Source: Nitrosomonas eutropha
Lineage (GTDB): Bacteria > Pseudomonadota > Gammaproteobacteria > Burkholderiales > Nitrosomonadaceae
Direction: 5' to 3'
Assembly: GCF_900116685.1 (NCBI RefSeq)
Contig: NZ_FPBL01000001.1
Location: 434,001-498,000, forward strand
Length of the DNA: 64,000 nt
Part shown: positions 36,711 to 45,118 of the stretch, piece by piece
Layout of the letters: each line of letters opens with the position of its first letter
Numbering within the stretch: the first letter of the stretch is position 1
Program-made: the position numbers and the translations under genes
Notes under the pieces: generated by a model
Told to the model about the DNA's origin: nothing
The model's input: the letters and a program-made list of their open reading frames with translations, nothing else
Database searches by the model: none

Positions 36711-38356
36711 AATTGTCTCCGGAACATCTTGTTATTGCCCCCATTCTGATTCCACTCATCGCTGGTGCACTACAACTTTTCCTGGATGATCGCGGACGCA
36801 AGCTGAAAGCTTCCCTATCCATTCTGTCAACGGTTGCTCTGCTGGCAGTCTCGGTTCTGTTGCTGCGTTTGACTCATACAGATAATGAAGCAACTGGAGG
36901 CAGAATTGCTGTCTATCTGCTCGGTAACTGGCCACCCCCATTCGCTATCAATCTGGTGCTGGATCGCTTATCCGCTATGATGCTGGTTTTGACAGCCACA
37001 CTCGCCCTGTCCGCCTTGATATTTTCACTGGGACGCTGGCACAAGGCCGGAGTACATTTCCATACGTTGTTTCTGTTGCTGCTGATGGGATTGAATGGTG
37101 CGTTCCTGACTGGAGATCTATTCAATCTATTTGTATTTTTTGAAGTCATGCTGGCTGCTTCCTACGGGCTGGTATTGCATGGATCGGGCTTACTCCGGAT
37201 AAAAGCAGGGTTACACTACATTGCCATCAATCTTGTCGCTTCACTACTGTTCCTGGTCGGAGTAGCCCTGATTTATGGTGTTACCGGCACGCTTAATATG
37301 GCTGATCTTGCCATACGTATCTCGCAGATCAGTGAAGCAAACCACATGATGCTGGAATCCGGAGCGGCCATTCTGAGTGTGGCTTTTCTGATCAAGGCTG
37401 GCATGTGGCCCTTGAGTTTCTGGTTGCCGGCTACCTATGCCGCAGCGCCAGCACCCTCCGCCGCTATCTTTGCCATCATGAGTAAAGTTGGCATCTACGT
37501 ATTGTTACGCCTGGCGCTGCTTTTCTTTGGAAATGATCCCGATTTTCCGGATAGTCCAGGCGCACAGATACTGCTATACGGCGGCCTGGCAACCATTGGC
37601 TTCGGGACTGTCGGCGTCCTCGCTTCACAGACTTTGGGACGGTTTGCTGGTTTTTCGGTACTGATCTCATCCGGTACACTGCTGACAAGCATAGGCCTGG
37701 TGCAAACCGAAGTGACCGCCGGTGCCCTGTTTTATCTTGTAAGCTCCACGCTGGCAATCAGTGCACTATTCATGCTCATCGAGCTGGTTGAAAGGGGACA
37801 AAATATGGCAGCCAGCGTGCTGGCCGTTACCATGGAGGCTTTCGGTTATCAGGATGAAGAAATGGAAGATGAAGAAATCGTAGGCGTAGCCATCCCCCGA
37901 ACGATTGCTGTGCTTGGCACCTGCTTTGCAGCTTGTGCCATTTTATTAATTGGCCTGCCACCCCTTTCGGGCTTTGTTGCTAAATTTGTCATCCTTTCCG
38001 CGCTATTCAGTCCTGATATAACAAGCCAGATGGATATTATCCCGGCAACGTCCTGGTGGTTCATGGCACTGTTGATTCTTTCCGGGCTGGCTACGCTGAT
38101 TGCCATGAGTCGTTCCGGTATTCACACCTTCTGGGTACTTCCAGTCGATACCATGCTGCCACGAGTACTATTTATCGAAATCCTGCCAATTGCCGCCTTG
38201 CTGTGCGCAACACTGGTATTGACGATACAGGCGGGGCCAGTGATGCGCTTCATGGAAGCAACAGCAACCAGCCTGCATACGCCGCAACCTTATATTGAAG
38301 GTGTGATGAATGCGCCCCGTGCTGCGCCGCCACAATCGATAGAGGTGGCAGAATGA
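36707..38356 (+). CDS. mrpD: MrpD, Na+/H+ antiporter subunit (NuoM/N-like)
   Basis: A 549-residue membrane subunit of the complex I antiporter-like family. FVFFEVMLAASYGLVLHG carries the conserved Glu, and FLIKAGMWPLSFWLPATYAA the Lys, with a further SKVGIYVLLRLALL. About 14 helices. An acidic loop around residues 382-390 (YQDEEMEDEEIVG) is notable. Overlaps both neighbours by 4 bp. With MrpA it forms the ion-translocating core. Confidence 0.95.
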   Translation: MKLSPEHLVIAPILIPLIAGALQLFLDDRGRKLKASLSILSTVALLAVSVLLLRLTHTDNEATGGRIAVYLLGNWPPPFAINLVLDRLSAMMLVLTATLALSALIFSLGRWHKAGVHFHTLFLLLLMGLNGAFLTGDLFNLFVFFEVMLAASYGLVLHGSGLLRIKAGLHYIAINLVASLLFLVGVALIYGVTGTLNMADLAIRISQISEANHMMLESGAAILSVAFLIKAGMWPLSFWLPATYAAAPAPSAAIFAIMSKVGIYVLLRLALLFFGNDPDFPDSPGAQILLYGGLATIGFGTVGVLASQTLGRFAGFSVLISSGTLLTSIGLVQTEVTAGALFYLVSSTLAISALFMLIELVERGQNMAASVLAVTMEAFGYQDEEMEDEEIVGVAIPRTIAVLGTCFAACAILLIGLPPLSGFVAKFVILSALFSPDITSQMDIIPATSWWFMALLILSGLATLIAMSRSGIHTFWVLPVDTMLPRVLFIEILPIAALLCATLVLTIQAGPVMRFMEATATSLHTPQPYIEGVMNAPRAAPPQSIEVAE

Positions 38357-38838
38357 GTAAGCTCTTTCCTTATCCGCTGCTTGTTGTTTCGCTGGTTGTC
38401 ACCTGGCTGCTACTGGCCGGTTTCTCACTCAATCAATTTTTACTTGGCTCAATCACCGCCATTGTTGCAGCCTGGGGATTCGCGGCTTTGGGCCCAGCAA
38501 AACCACGACTCAGGCGCTGGGATCTGTTACTTAAACTATTTGCAATCGTGTTTTACGATATTGTACGTTCCAATATTGCCGTCGCCAGCATTATTCTGCA
38601 TGGCGGCAAACGGATTGGAAAATCGAATTTCATGGCTATTCCGCTTGATTTACGCGATCCCACTGGGCTAGCTTGTCTGGCTATCATCATCACGAGCACC
38701 CCCGGTACAGCCTGGATCGACTACAACTCGGCGCGCAGCGTGCTGATACTGCATATCTTTGATCTGGTTGATGAAGACGCCTGGTTGAATTTGATCAAAA
38801 ATCGCTATGAATACTTGCTACGGGAGATATTTGAATGA
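38353..38838 (+). CDS. mrpE: MrpE, Na+/H+ antiporter subunit
   Basis: A 161-residue protein with two N-terminal helices (LLVVSLVVTWLLLAGFSLNQ) and the MrpE signatures LFAIVFYDIVRSNIAVA and TSTPGTAWIDYN. The C-terminal part is cytoplasmic. Overlaps mrpD and mrpF by 4 bp each. Structural subunit of the Mrp complex. Confidence 0.93.
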   Translation: MSKLFPYPLLVVSLVVTWLLLAGFSLNQFLLGSITAIVAAWGFAALGPAKPRLRRWDLLLKLFAIVFYDIVRSNIAVASIILHGGKRIGKSNFMAIPLDLRDPTGLACLAIIITSTPGTAWIDYNSARSVLILHIFDLVDEDAWLNLIKNRYEYLLREIFE

Positions 38839-39116
38839 GCGCCGCTATCCTTTCTTGGGCTGTCACCATCGCACAGATCGCGCTGGCAATTGCCATGGCG
38901 CTGGCACTGGTTCGCATGATCAAGGGGCCACGCGCCCAGGATCGTGTACTGGGGCTGGATGCACTTTACGGCAATGCGATGCTACTGATGCTTGTTTTTG
39001 GCATACGCACCGGAAATTCACTGTACTTCGAAACTTCACTGATTATCGGGGCGCTGGGTTTTGTGGCAACCGTGGCGCTTGCTAAATTCCTGATGCGTGG
39101 GGAGGTCATCGAATGA
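38835..39116 (+). CDS. mrpF: MrpF, Na+/H+ antiporter subunit
   Basis: A 93-residue protein with three helices. The family motif RMIKGPRAQDRVLGLDAL lies between helices one and two; the protein ends KFLMRGEVIE. Overlaps both neighbours by 4 bp (ATGA). Known in other bacteria to take part in ion and bile-salt efflux. Confidence 0.93.
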   Translation: MSAAILSWAVTIAQIALAIAMALALVRMIKGPRAQDRVLGLDALYGNAMLLMLVFGIRTGNSLYFETSLIIGALGFVATVALAKFLMRGEVIE

Positions 39117-39538
39117 ATCAGGCTGCTGATTTACCCATATGGGCCGCATTACTCATCGCTCTCTTTCTGCTCATTGGCGCCGGATTAACGCTGATTGGTT
39201 CTTTCGGGCTCTATCGTTTACGCAGTTTCTATGATCGTATTCATGCACCGACACTGGGAACCAGCTGGGGGACAGCCGGTATCATTACCGCTTCAATTAT
39301 CTATTTCAGTGTAATGGAATCACGGCTTGTGCTGCACCAATTGCTGATCGGCGCATTTGTTATCGTCACCACACCAGTAACACTTATATTATTGAGCCGT
39401 GCCGCACTGTATCGTGATCGTGCAAAAAATGACCCTGGTGTCCCCCCCTTGGATCCGCCTAACAATACATCTGAAATCTCAAATCCAGAGAAGGAACCAA
39501 CACCCACCCACAACAATACGCATACCGGGGAAGTGTAA
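39113..39538 (+). CDS. mrpG: MrpG, Na+/H+ antiporter subunit
   Basis: A 141-residue protein with three helices and the MrpG motif GSFGLYRLRSFYDRIHAPTLG. The last 40 residues are a hydrophilic, Pro/Asn-rich tail (DPGVPPLDPPNNTSE and more) that is longer than usual. Last gene of the seven-function operon; it faces the ABC permease gene end to end, 28 bp apart, with no evident terminator. Confidence 0.93.
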   Translation: MNQAADLPIWAALLIALFLLIGAGLTLIGSFGLYRLRSFYDRIHAPTLGTSWGTAGIITASIIYFSVMESRLVLHQLLIGAFVIVTTPVTLILLSRAALYRDRAKNDPGVPPLDPPNNTSEISNPEKEPTPTHNNTHTGEV

Positions 39539-39566
39539 TCTTGGTTCCCCCCGATAAATAACTGCT

Positions 39567-42071
39567 TTACTTCCTCAGTACCTGTAACGGCGGTTGGGAT
39601 AAGGTTACACGTGTTCCGATCAAGCCAAACGCTGTTACGCCGATCACGCTGACCAGTATGCCGATTACCCCAATCCATGGACTGGGTGAATAAGTAATGT
39701 GTAGTGCGTATTTGCCAATCAGATAGCCAAGTACGCTTGCCCCTGCTGCCGCAAAAGAACCTGCCAATGCCCCGAGTACTGCAAATTCCACCGCCCACGC
39801 ACGTGCAAGCTGCTGTTTTTTTGCTCCGAGTGTGCGAAAAATTGCGGCTTCATAAATTCTCTCATCCTGAGTCGAGGCAATCGCAGCGTACATCACAGCA
39901 AATCCCGCCAGCAACGTAAACAGAAAGACAAATTCGATCGCGTGTGTCACTTGCCCAATCATACTTTGCACACGTTCGATCACGCTTGCCACATCAATAA
40001 CCAGAAAATTAGGAAAAATACGGGTCAGCTCCTGCATGATATGAATCTTGTCAGGTGGTAAGTAAAAACTGGTGATATAACTAGCAGGGTAATTGTCGAG
40101 TAACCCGGGGCGAACCACTGCAAAGAAATTTACATGGAACGTATCCCAGTCCACCGTACGCAAACTCGTAATCGTTGCCGAAAAACTCCCTCCCCCCGTA
40201 TAAAAACTCAGACGATCTCCCAGTTTGAGGCCAAGTGTTTCAGCAAACCCTTCCTCCATCGACAGCTCATGTTCGGAAGAGACAGCTTCCTCGCGCCACC
40301 AATGTCCGGCCACAATTTCATTGTCCGCTTGCAGCGTATCTGTCCAGGATAAATTAAATTCACGATTAATCAGCTGCTTCGCCCGTGGATCAGGATAATC
40401 TTCGAGACTTACCGCCCGATCATTGATCTTCAACAGCCGACCGCGCACCATCGGAAAAACTTTTGGTCGCGGGATAGCGTACCCATCGAAAAATACCATC
40501 AGCTTCTCCTGCTGATCCGGCTGAACATTAACCAGAAACCGATTAGGCGCATTCTCCGGCAGACGCGCTTGCCAGTCCTGAAGCAGATCATTGCGGGTCA
40601 AAGTCAATGTCAGCAATGCCATTAACCCCAGCCCCAGCGCAGTCGCCTGTACCAGACTGGGAATGGCCCGCCTGCGGATATTGGCCAGCCCATAGCTCCA
40701 CGGGCCGGAGCCAGGTGAACGTGTCAGCAGAAACAGCCTGATCAGTAGCCAGCCGAACAGGCCAAAGAAGATGACCGCCAGCAAAAAACCCAGCATGATC
40801 ATTATTCCCAGCTTGAATGACCCGGCTTTCCATATAAATAATATGGATAGTATGCCTACCCCAAATCCATAGCCAGCCAGGCTGTGCATATTGACTAATT
40901 CCAGATCCCTCCGGATCACCCGCAACGCAGGCACTTGCCGCAAATTTAGAAGAGGTGGCAAGGCAAAACCCAAGAGCAGCACCATACCGGTCAACATTCC
41001 CTGAATAGCGGGCAGCGAGCTTGGCAAGGGCAATGTCACCCCAATCAGCTCCTCCAGCCAGTACGACAAAAACTCCTGGGTAAGCACGGCAAGTACACAC
41101 CCTGATAGGCTCGCAACCAAACCCAACACAATGAAGTAGTACGAATACAGGCGCAGCAGATCCGATTCGGTTGCACCCAGGCAGCGCATGACCGCGCAAC
41201 CATCCAGATGGCGTTGAATAAAACGACGAATAGCCAGTGCAATAGCAGCCGCTGCCACTACCACGCTGGCCAGGGCTGCCAGATTCAGAAATTTGCCAGC
41301 GCGATCAAGTGCTGAACGGATTTCCGGGCGTGCTTCCTGAATACTCACTACGCGCTCACCTGGAGACAATCTGTCTTTGATCCAGTATCTGAATTCTTTT
41401 ACCTGCGGCTCCTCTCCTGCCACCAGAAGCTGATAACTAATCCGACTGCCAGGCTGGATTAACCGGGTAGCAGCCAGATCTTTCTCATTCATCAGCAATC
41501 TGGGATTCATACTGACAAAACCGACAGAATGATCCGGCTCGCTTTCTACTATGGACACAACCGTTAATTCGGCAGCGCCTACCTCAACCTTGTCGCCCAG
41601 GGTCACCTTTAATGCATCTATCACCTTCTCACCCACCCAGACTGTTCCAGGCTTAGGAATTCCCTGGGCAATCCTGACGGATTGAGCAACATTTTCTTCC
41701 GTTGGCGGGTTAGTCAGCTTCAACTCTCCCCGCAATGGATAACCAGGTGCGACTGCCTTGATACTCGTCAAAAGACTGTTGTCACCAAAACTGACCATAC
41801 TGGGAAATTTAGCCAGATGAGTAGTCCTCAACCCGATCTGATTTGCGTGCTCGGCATAAGAGGGCGGCACCGGATTATCGGAAGTTATCAGCAGATCCCC
41901 ACCCAATAACTGATTGCTTTCCAGCACCAGTGCTTTTTGCACCCGATCTGAAAAGAAACTGACGGTTGCTACACTACTCACCGCTATAACGAGCGCAAGC
42001 GTAAGAATATACAACTCTCCCGCCCGCCAATCCCGCAGCAGCATGCGTAGAGAAAGCCTGATCATATTCAT
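39567..42071 (-). CDS. FtsX-family ABC permease (YbbP-like)
   Basis: An 834-residue permease of the large FtsX type with duplicated transmembrane parts. N-terminal helix (LYILTLALVIAVSSVATVSF), first soluble domain, three helices at about 255-370, a middle single helix pair at about 405-450, a second soluble domain, and three final helices with ASTQDERIYEAAIFRTLGAKK. E. coli YbbP is about 804 residues. With the YbbA-type ATPase it forms an exporter of unknown substrate, next to tesA as in E. coli. Confidence 0.9.
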   Translation of the reverse strand: MNMIRLSLRMLLRDWRAGELYILTLALVIAVSSVATVSFFSDRVQKALVLESNQLLGGDLLITSDNPVPPSYAEHANQIGLRTTHLAKFPSMVSFGDNSLLTSIKAVAPGYPLRGELKLTNPPTEENVAQSVRIAQGIPKPGTVWVGEKVIDALKVTLGDKVEVGAAELTVVSIVESEPDHSVGFVSMNPRLLMNEKDLAATRLIQPGSRISYQLLVAGEEPQVKEFRYWIKDRLSPGERVVSIQEARPEIRSALDRAGKFLNLAALASVVVAAAAIALAIRRFIQRHLDGCAVMRCLGATESDLLRLYSYYFIVLGLVASLSGCVLAVLTQEFLSYWLEELIGVTLPLPSSLPAIQGMLTGMVLLLGFALPPLLNLRQVPALRVIRRDLELVNMHSLAGYGFGVGILSILFIWKAGSFKLGIMIMLGFLLAVIFFGLFGWLLIRLFLLTRSPGSGPWSYGLANIRRRAIPSLVQATALGLGLMALLTLTLTRNDLLQDWQARLPENAPNRFLVNVQPDQQEKLMVFFDGYAIPRPKVFPMVRGRLLKINDRAVSLEDYPDPRAKQLINREFNLSWTDTLQADNEIVAGHWWREEAVSSEHELSMEEGFAETLGLKLGDRLSFYTGGGSFSATITSLRTVDWDTFHVNFFAVVRPGLLDNYPASYITSFYLPPDKIHIMQELTRIFPNFLVIDVASVIERVQSMIGQVTHAIEFVFLFTLLAGFAVMYAAIASTQDERIYEAAIFRTLGAKKQQLARAWAVEFAVLGALAGSFAAAGASVLGYLIGKYALHITYSPSPWIGVIGILVSVIGVTAFGLIGTRVTLSQPPLQVLRK

Positions 42072-42194
42072 TTCAGGATGACCTTGGACAGATGATTCGA
42101 AACAAGAATGACTGGAAACCAGGAAGGCCGATTCATATCAGAGCACTTCTAAAAATCAGTCTTTCAGGAAAATCTAGGGGATGTGTGGTGCCCA

Positions 42195-42911
42195 TCAATC
42201 AACAGCCCGGCCGGCAACCAGCTCGATAACCCGGGAGCACCGGGCAGAAAGGCTTTTATCATGCGTCACCAGAACAAGTGTGGTTCCCTGCTCTCGATTA
42301 ATCTGGAACATCAGATCAATAATCTGGGCTCCGGTTGTCGCGTCCAGATTGCCGGTTGGCTCATCAGCAAACAACATTTTAGGATGTGTGACAAAAGCCC
42401 GTGCAATCGCCACACGCTGTTGCTCCCCCCCAGAAAGCTGCCTGGGGTAATGCCTAACCCTTTTTTCTAACCCTACCCGTGCCAACCAGTTATGTGCAAC
42501 ATCACGGGCATTGTCAGCACCTGACAGCTCCAGCGGCAGCATGACATTTTCAAGCGCGGTCAGTGACGGCAGCAACTGGAATGACTGAAACATAAACCCC
42601 AGTAGCCTGCCACGCAAACTGGCGCGTTCATCCTCATCCAGCTTAAAAATATCTTCTCCATCCAGAAAAACAGTACCACGGGTCGGCACATCCAGCCCTG
42701 CCAGCAAACCCAGCAAGGTCGATTTTCCCGAGCCGGAAGCGCCAACCACAGCAATTGATTCTCCCGCGCTGACTTGTAGATTAATATCCTGCAAAATAGT
42801 CAGCCGCTCTCCCCCTGTTTCCACTTCTCTGGTTAAATTGCTGGCCTGTATGATAGGCTGATCATTACCATTTACGGGAATCAATTGTTCAACAGTCAAT
42901 TTTCTTGCCAT
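42195..42911 (-). CDS. ABC transporter ATPase (YbbA-like)
   Basis: A 238-residue ATPase from the ATG at 42911 (MARKLTVEQL). Walker A GASGSGKST, signature LSGGEQQRVAIARAF, Walker [13 protein letters not shown], switch VTHD. The frame is open further upstream (to 42995) inside tesA, with another ATG at 42932; none has a strong ribosome site. It lies 123 bp before the permease gene. Its start codon overlaps that of divergent tesA in a CATG. Confidence 0.88.
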   Translation of the reverse strand: MARKLTVEQLIPVNGNDQPIIQASNLTREVETGGERLTILQDINLQVSAGESIAVVGASGSGKSTLLGLLAGLDVPTRGTVFLDGEDIFKLDEDERASLRGRLLGFMFQSFQLLPSLTALENVMLPLELSGADNARDVAHNWLARVGLEKRVRHYPRQLSGGEQQRVAIARAFVTHPKMLFADEPTGNLDATTGAQIIDLMFQINREQGTTLVLVTHDKSLSARCSRVIELVAGRAVD

Positions 42912-43605
42912 GAAAAAACTATTGTTTGTCATATTATGTTTATTCGGTACCTTCCCATTCAATTCAGCCTGGTCGGGAACAGACACCAAAATCATGGTGC
43001 TGGGAGACAGCCTATCCGCAGGATACGGGCTGCCACCGGAATCCGGATGGGTGAATCTACTGGAACGGCGATTACAAAGCCAGCCCGCTAATTACAAGGT
43101 GATAAACGCCAGTATCAGTGGAGAAATTACCTTAGGCGGGCGCAAACGGATAGAGCAAGCACTTAAAAACAACGAACCGGATATCGTCATCGTTGCACTG
43201 GGAGCAAATGACGGTTTGCAAGGCCGTTCAATCTCATCCATTTACGAAAATCTGGAAGCAATTATCCTGATCTGCAAACAACACAACGTCACCCCGTTCC
43301 TGATCAGCATGCAATTACCGCCCAATTATGGCATAAGTTATACACAAAAGTTTCGTGATATCTACCCGCGTTTGGCAAAGGATCAGCAATTACAACTGGC
43401 TCCATTCCTGATGGAAGGTTTTGGTGATCAAACTGGATTCTTTCAGGCAGACGGCATACATCCCACTGCCCAGGCTCAGGAAAAAATGCTTGATAATATT
43501 TGGCCTGCACTGGTTTCCGTGTTGAAGTTACGACAAACACAGGCACCTGCCACTAACAAAAACCCGAGTGATGAAATTGATACAACCACCGGATTGCTAC
43601 AATAA
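42910..43605 (+). CDS. tesA: TesA-like lysophospholipase/arylesterase (SGNH hydrolase)
   Basis: A 231-residue secreted SGNH esterase. Signal peptide MKKLLFVILCLFGTF with cleavage near residue 20-22. Block I MVLGDSLSAGYG with Ser34, block III ALGANDGL, and block V DGIHPTAQ with the catalytic Asp and His. It hydrolyses acyl-CoA, lysophospholipid or aryl esters in the periplasm. Divergent from the YbbA-type gene, as in E. coli, here with overlapping start codons. The C-terminal tail after residue 205 is extended and polar. Confidence 0.9.
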   Translation: MKKLLFVILCLFGTFPFNSAWSGTDTKIMVLGDSLSAGYGLPPESGWVNLLERRLQSQPANYKVINASISGEITLGGRKRIEQALKNNEPDIVIVALGANDGLQGRSISSIYENLEAIILICKQHNVTPFLISMQLPPNYGISYTQKFRDIYPRLAKDQQLQLAPFLMEGFGDQTGFFQADGIHPTAQAQEKMLDNIWPALVSVLKLRQTQAPATNKNPSDEIDTTTGLLQ

Positions 43606-43644
43606 ATTTGTATGGGTGTACCCTCCAACTTCTTGATAAAAATA

Positions 43645-44631
43645 TCAAGGTATCTTGAAATACGGATCCAGATTTCTCAAAAACATCCGTAACTCATCTG
43701 GAAGGGGCGCTTCCAGGCGCAAAAGTTCGCCGGTTACCGGGTGTGTGCAGATAAATACCGAGGCATGCAGAAACATACGTCTTAATACCAAACCGCTTCC
43801 ATCATCCTTCTGCAATTGCCTGTTCAATCCGAAATCACCATATTTATCATCCCCGGCAATGGGAAAGCCAAGATGCGCCAGATGCACCCGAATCTGGTGG
43901 GTACGTCCGGTTTTAAGCTCGGCATCCAGCAGACTGAAAGCTTCCCAGGTTTTTTGTAAAGCAAATAGTGTATGGGCCTGCTGCACTTTGTCATGATCAT
44001 TCCTGCCGGTAGCTATTGCCACGCGCCGCTCTCCTTCTGCAGTCAGATATTTAAGCAAAGGTAAGCGGATATTTTGTAACGAATTTTTCCATTCCCCGCG
44101 AACCAGTGTCAGGTAATGTTTACGGACTGTCCCTTCGCGGATCTGTTTATGCAGCTCCAGTAAAGCTTGCCGTTTTCGGGCAAGCAGCAGCACACCCGAC
44201 GTTTCACGATCAAGGCGGTGCACCAGTTCCAGAAATTTCCAGTCCGGGTGTTGTTTACGCAACTGCTCGATCACACCATAGCTGATGCCACTGCCCCCAT
44301 GAACTGCTGTTCCGGCTGGTTTATTGATTACCAGCAGATGATCATCCTGATACAGAGCATCGAATTGCTCTGCCCGGTACGGTGCCTGCCGGGATATTGG
44401 CTTTGCCAACTTGAGAACAGGTGGAATGCGCACCTTGTCATTCAGCAGCAAACGATAGCTTGCATTAATGCGCTTGCTGTTAACACGCACCTGTCCACTG
44501 CGAAGCAATTGATAAATATGACGTCTAGGTATATCTTTGAGGGCTTTGACGAGAAAGTTGTCAATACGTTGGCCTTCAGCTGTTTCATCAACCTGTTTAA
44601 CTACCGCATGTTCCGATATAATGCCCGGCAT
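43645..44631 (-). CDS. rluC: RluC, 23S rRNA pseudouridine synthase
   Basis: About 328 residues from the ATG at 44631, with AAAGAGA upstream; the frame is open to 44709, which would add 26 basic residues. N-terminal S4 RNA-binding domain (RIDNFLVKALKDIPRRHIYQLL), then the RluA-type catalytic domain with LELVHRLDRETSGVLL holding the catalytic Asp, and TGRTHQIRVHLAHLGFPIAGD. It modifies U955, U2504 and U2580 of 23S rRNA in E. coli. Divergent from rne, the common arrangement. Confidence 0.93.
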   Translation of the reverse strand: MPGIISEHAVVKQVDETAEGQRIDNFLVKALKDIPRRHIYQLLRSGQVRVNSKRINASYRLLLNDKVRIPPVLKLAKPISRQAPYRAEQFDALYQDDHLLVINKPAGTAVHGGSGISYGVIEQLRKQHPDWKFLELVHRLDRETSGVLLLARKRQALLELHKQIREGTVRKHYLTLVRGEWKNSLQNIRLPLLKYLTAEGERRVAIATGRNDHDKVQQAHTLFALQKTWEAFSLLDAELKTGRTHQIRVHLAHLGFPIAGDDKYGDFGLNRQLQKDDGSGLVLRRMFLHASVFICTHPVTGELLRLEAPLPDELRMFLRNLDPYFKIP

Positions 44632-45118
44632 AATTTTCTCTTTACCGGGTGCCCTGCTTTTACCTATACTTTTCAAACCCGAATTCCTGTAAATCTGTTT
44701 TTTCACCATGAAGCGATTGCGTGGTCTATTAAGAAGTCATATATCCGGAGTTTCATTTTCATACTCTGGATGAATCCAGTTTCTGGCTGGTTAATGTCGC
44801 TCACCATATTAAAAAGTAGCGATGGTAATTAATTTACGCGCTCGACATATACATAGATTCAAGTTCCTGATCCCATACCCGGCCATACAGGGTATGTTCT
44901 CTGCCGGCCCTGTGTCTCACTCATTTTTGACCCGGTCAGCCGGGGATCGAAATGCCGAGTGACAGTTATCGATTAGTCTATTTCACCAGGATATCGAAAC
45001 CATTATCCGTACCATGGCCAACATTCTGGCCACAGACAGATCTGTGTAAAAAATACCAGGATGCCACACTGACAGTGAACGAAAGGTTTACCCGTACACC
45101 GAGCGCGGGAGACACTAA
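44632..45118 (+). promoter_or_regulatory. Long leader region upstream of rne
   Basis: 487 bp separate the rluC and rne starts. Two hairpins stand side by side: TGGCCA-N6-TGGCCA at 45015-45032 and CACAGA-N4-TCTGTG at 45031-45046, followed by an A-rich stretch. A further CCCGG-N4-CCGGG lies near 44935. In other bacteria RNase E binds hairpins in its own long leader and cuts its mRNA; a similar control here is plausible but not shown. No gene seen. Confidence 0.45.

Noticed and set aside
44167-44832. 221-codon plus-strand frame
   Set aside because: Antisense to rluC and without family features.
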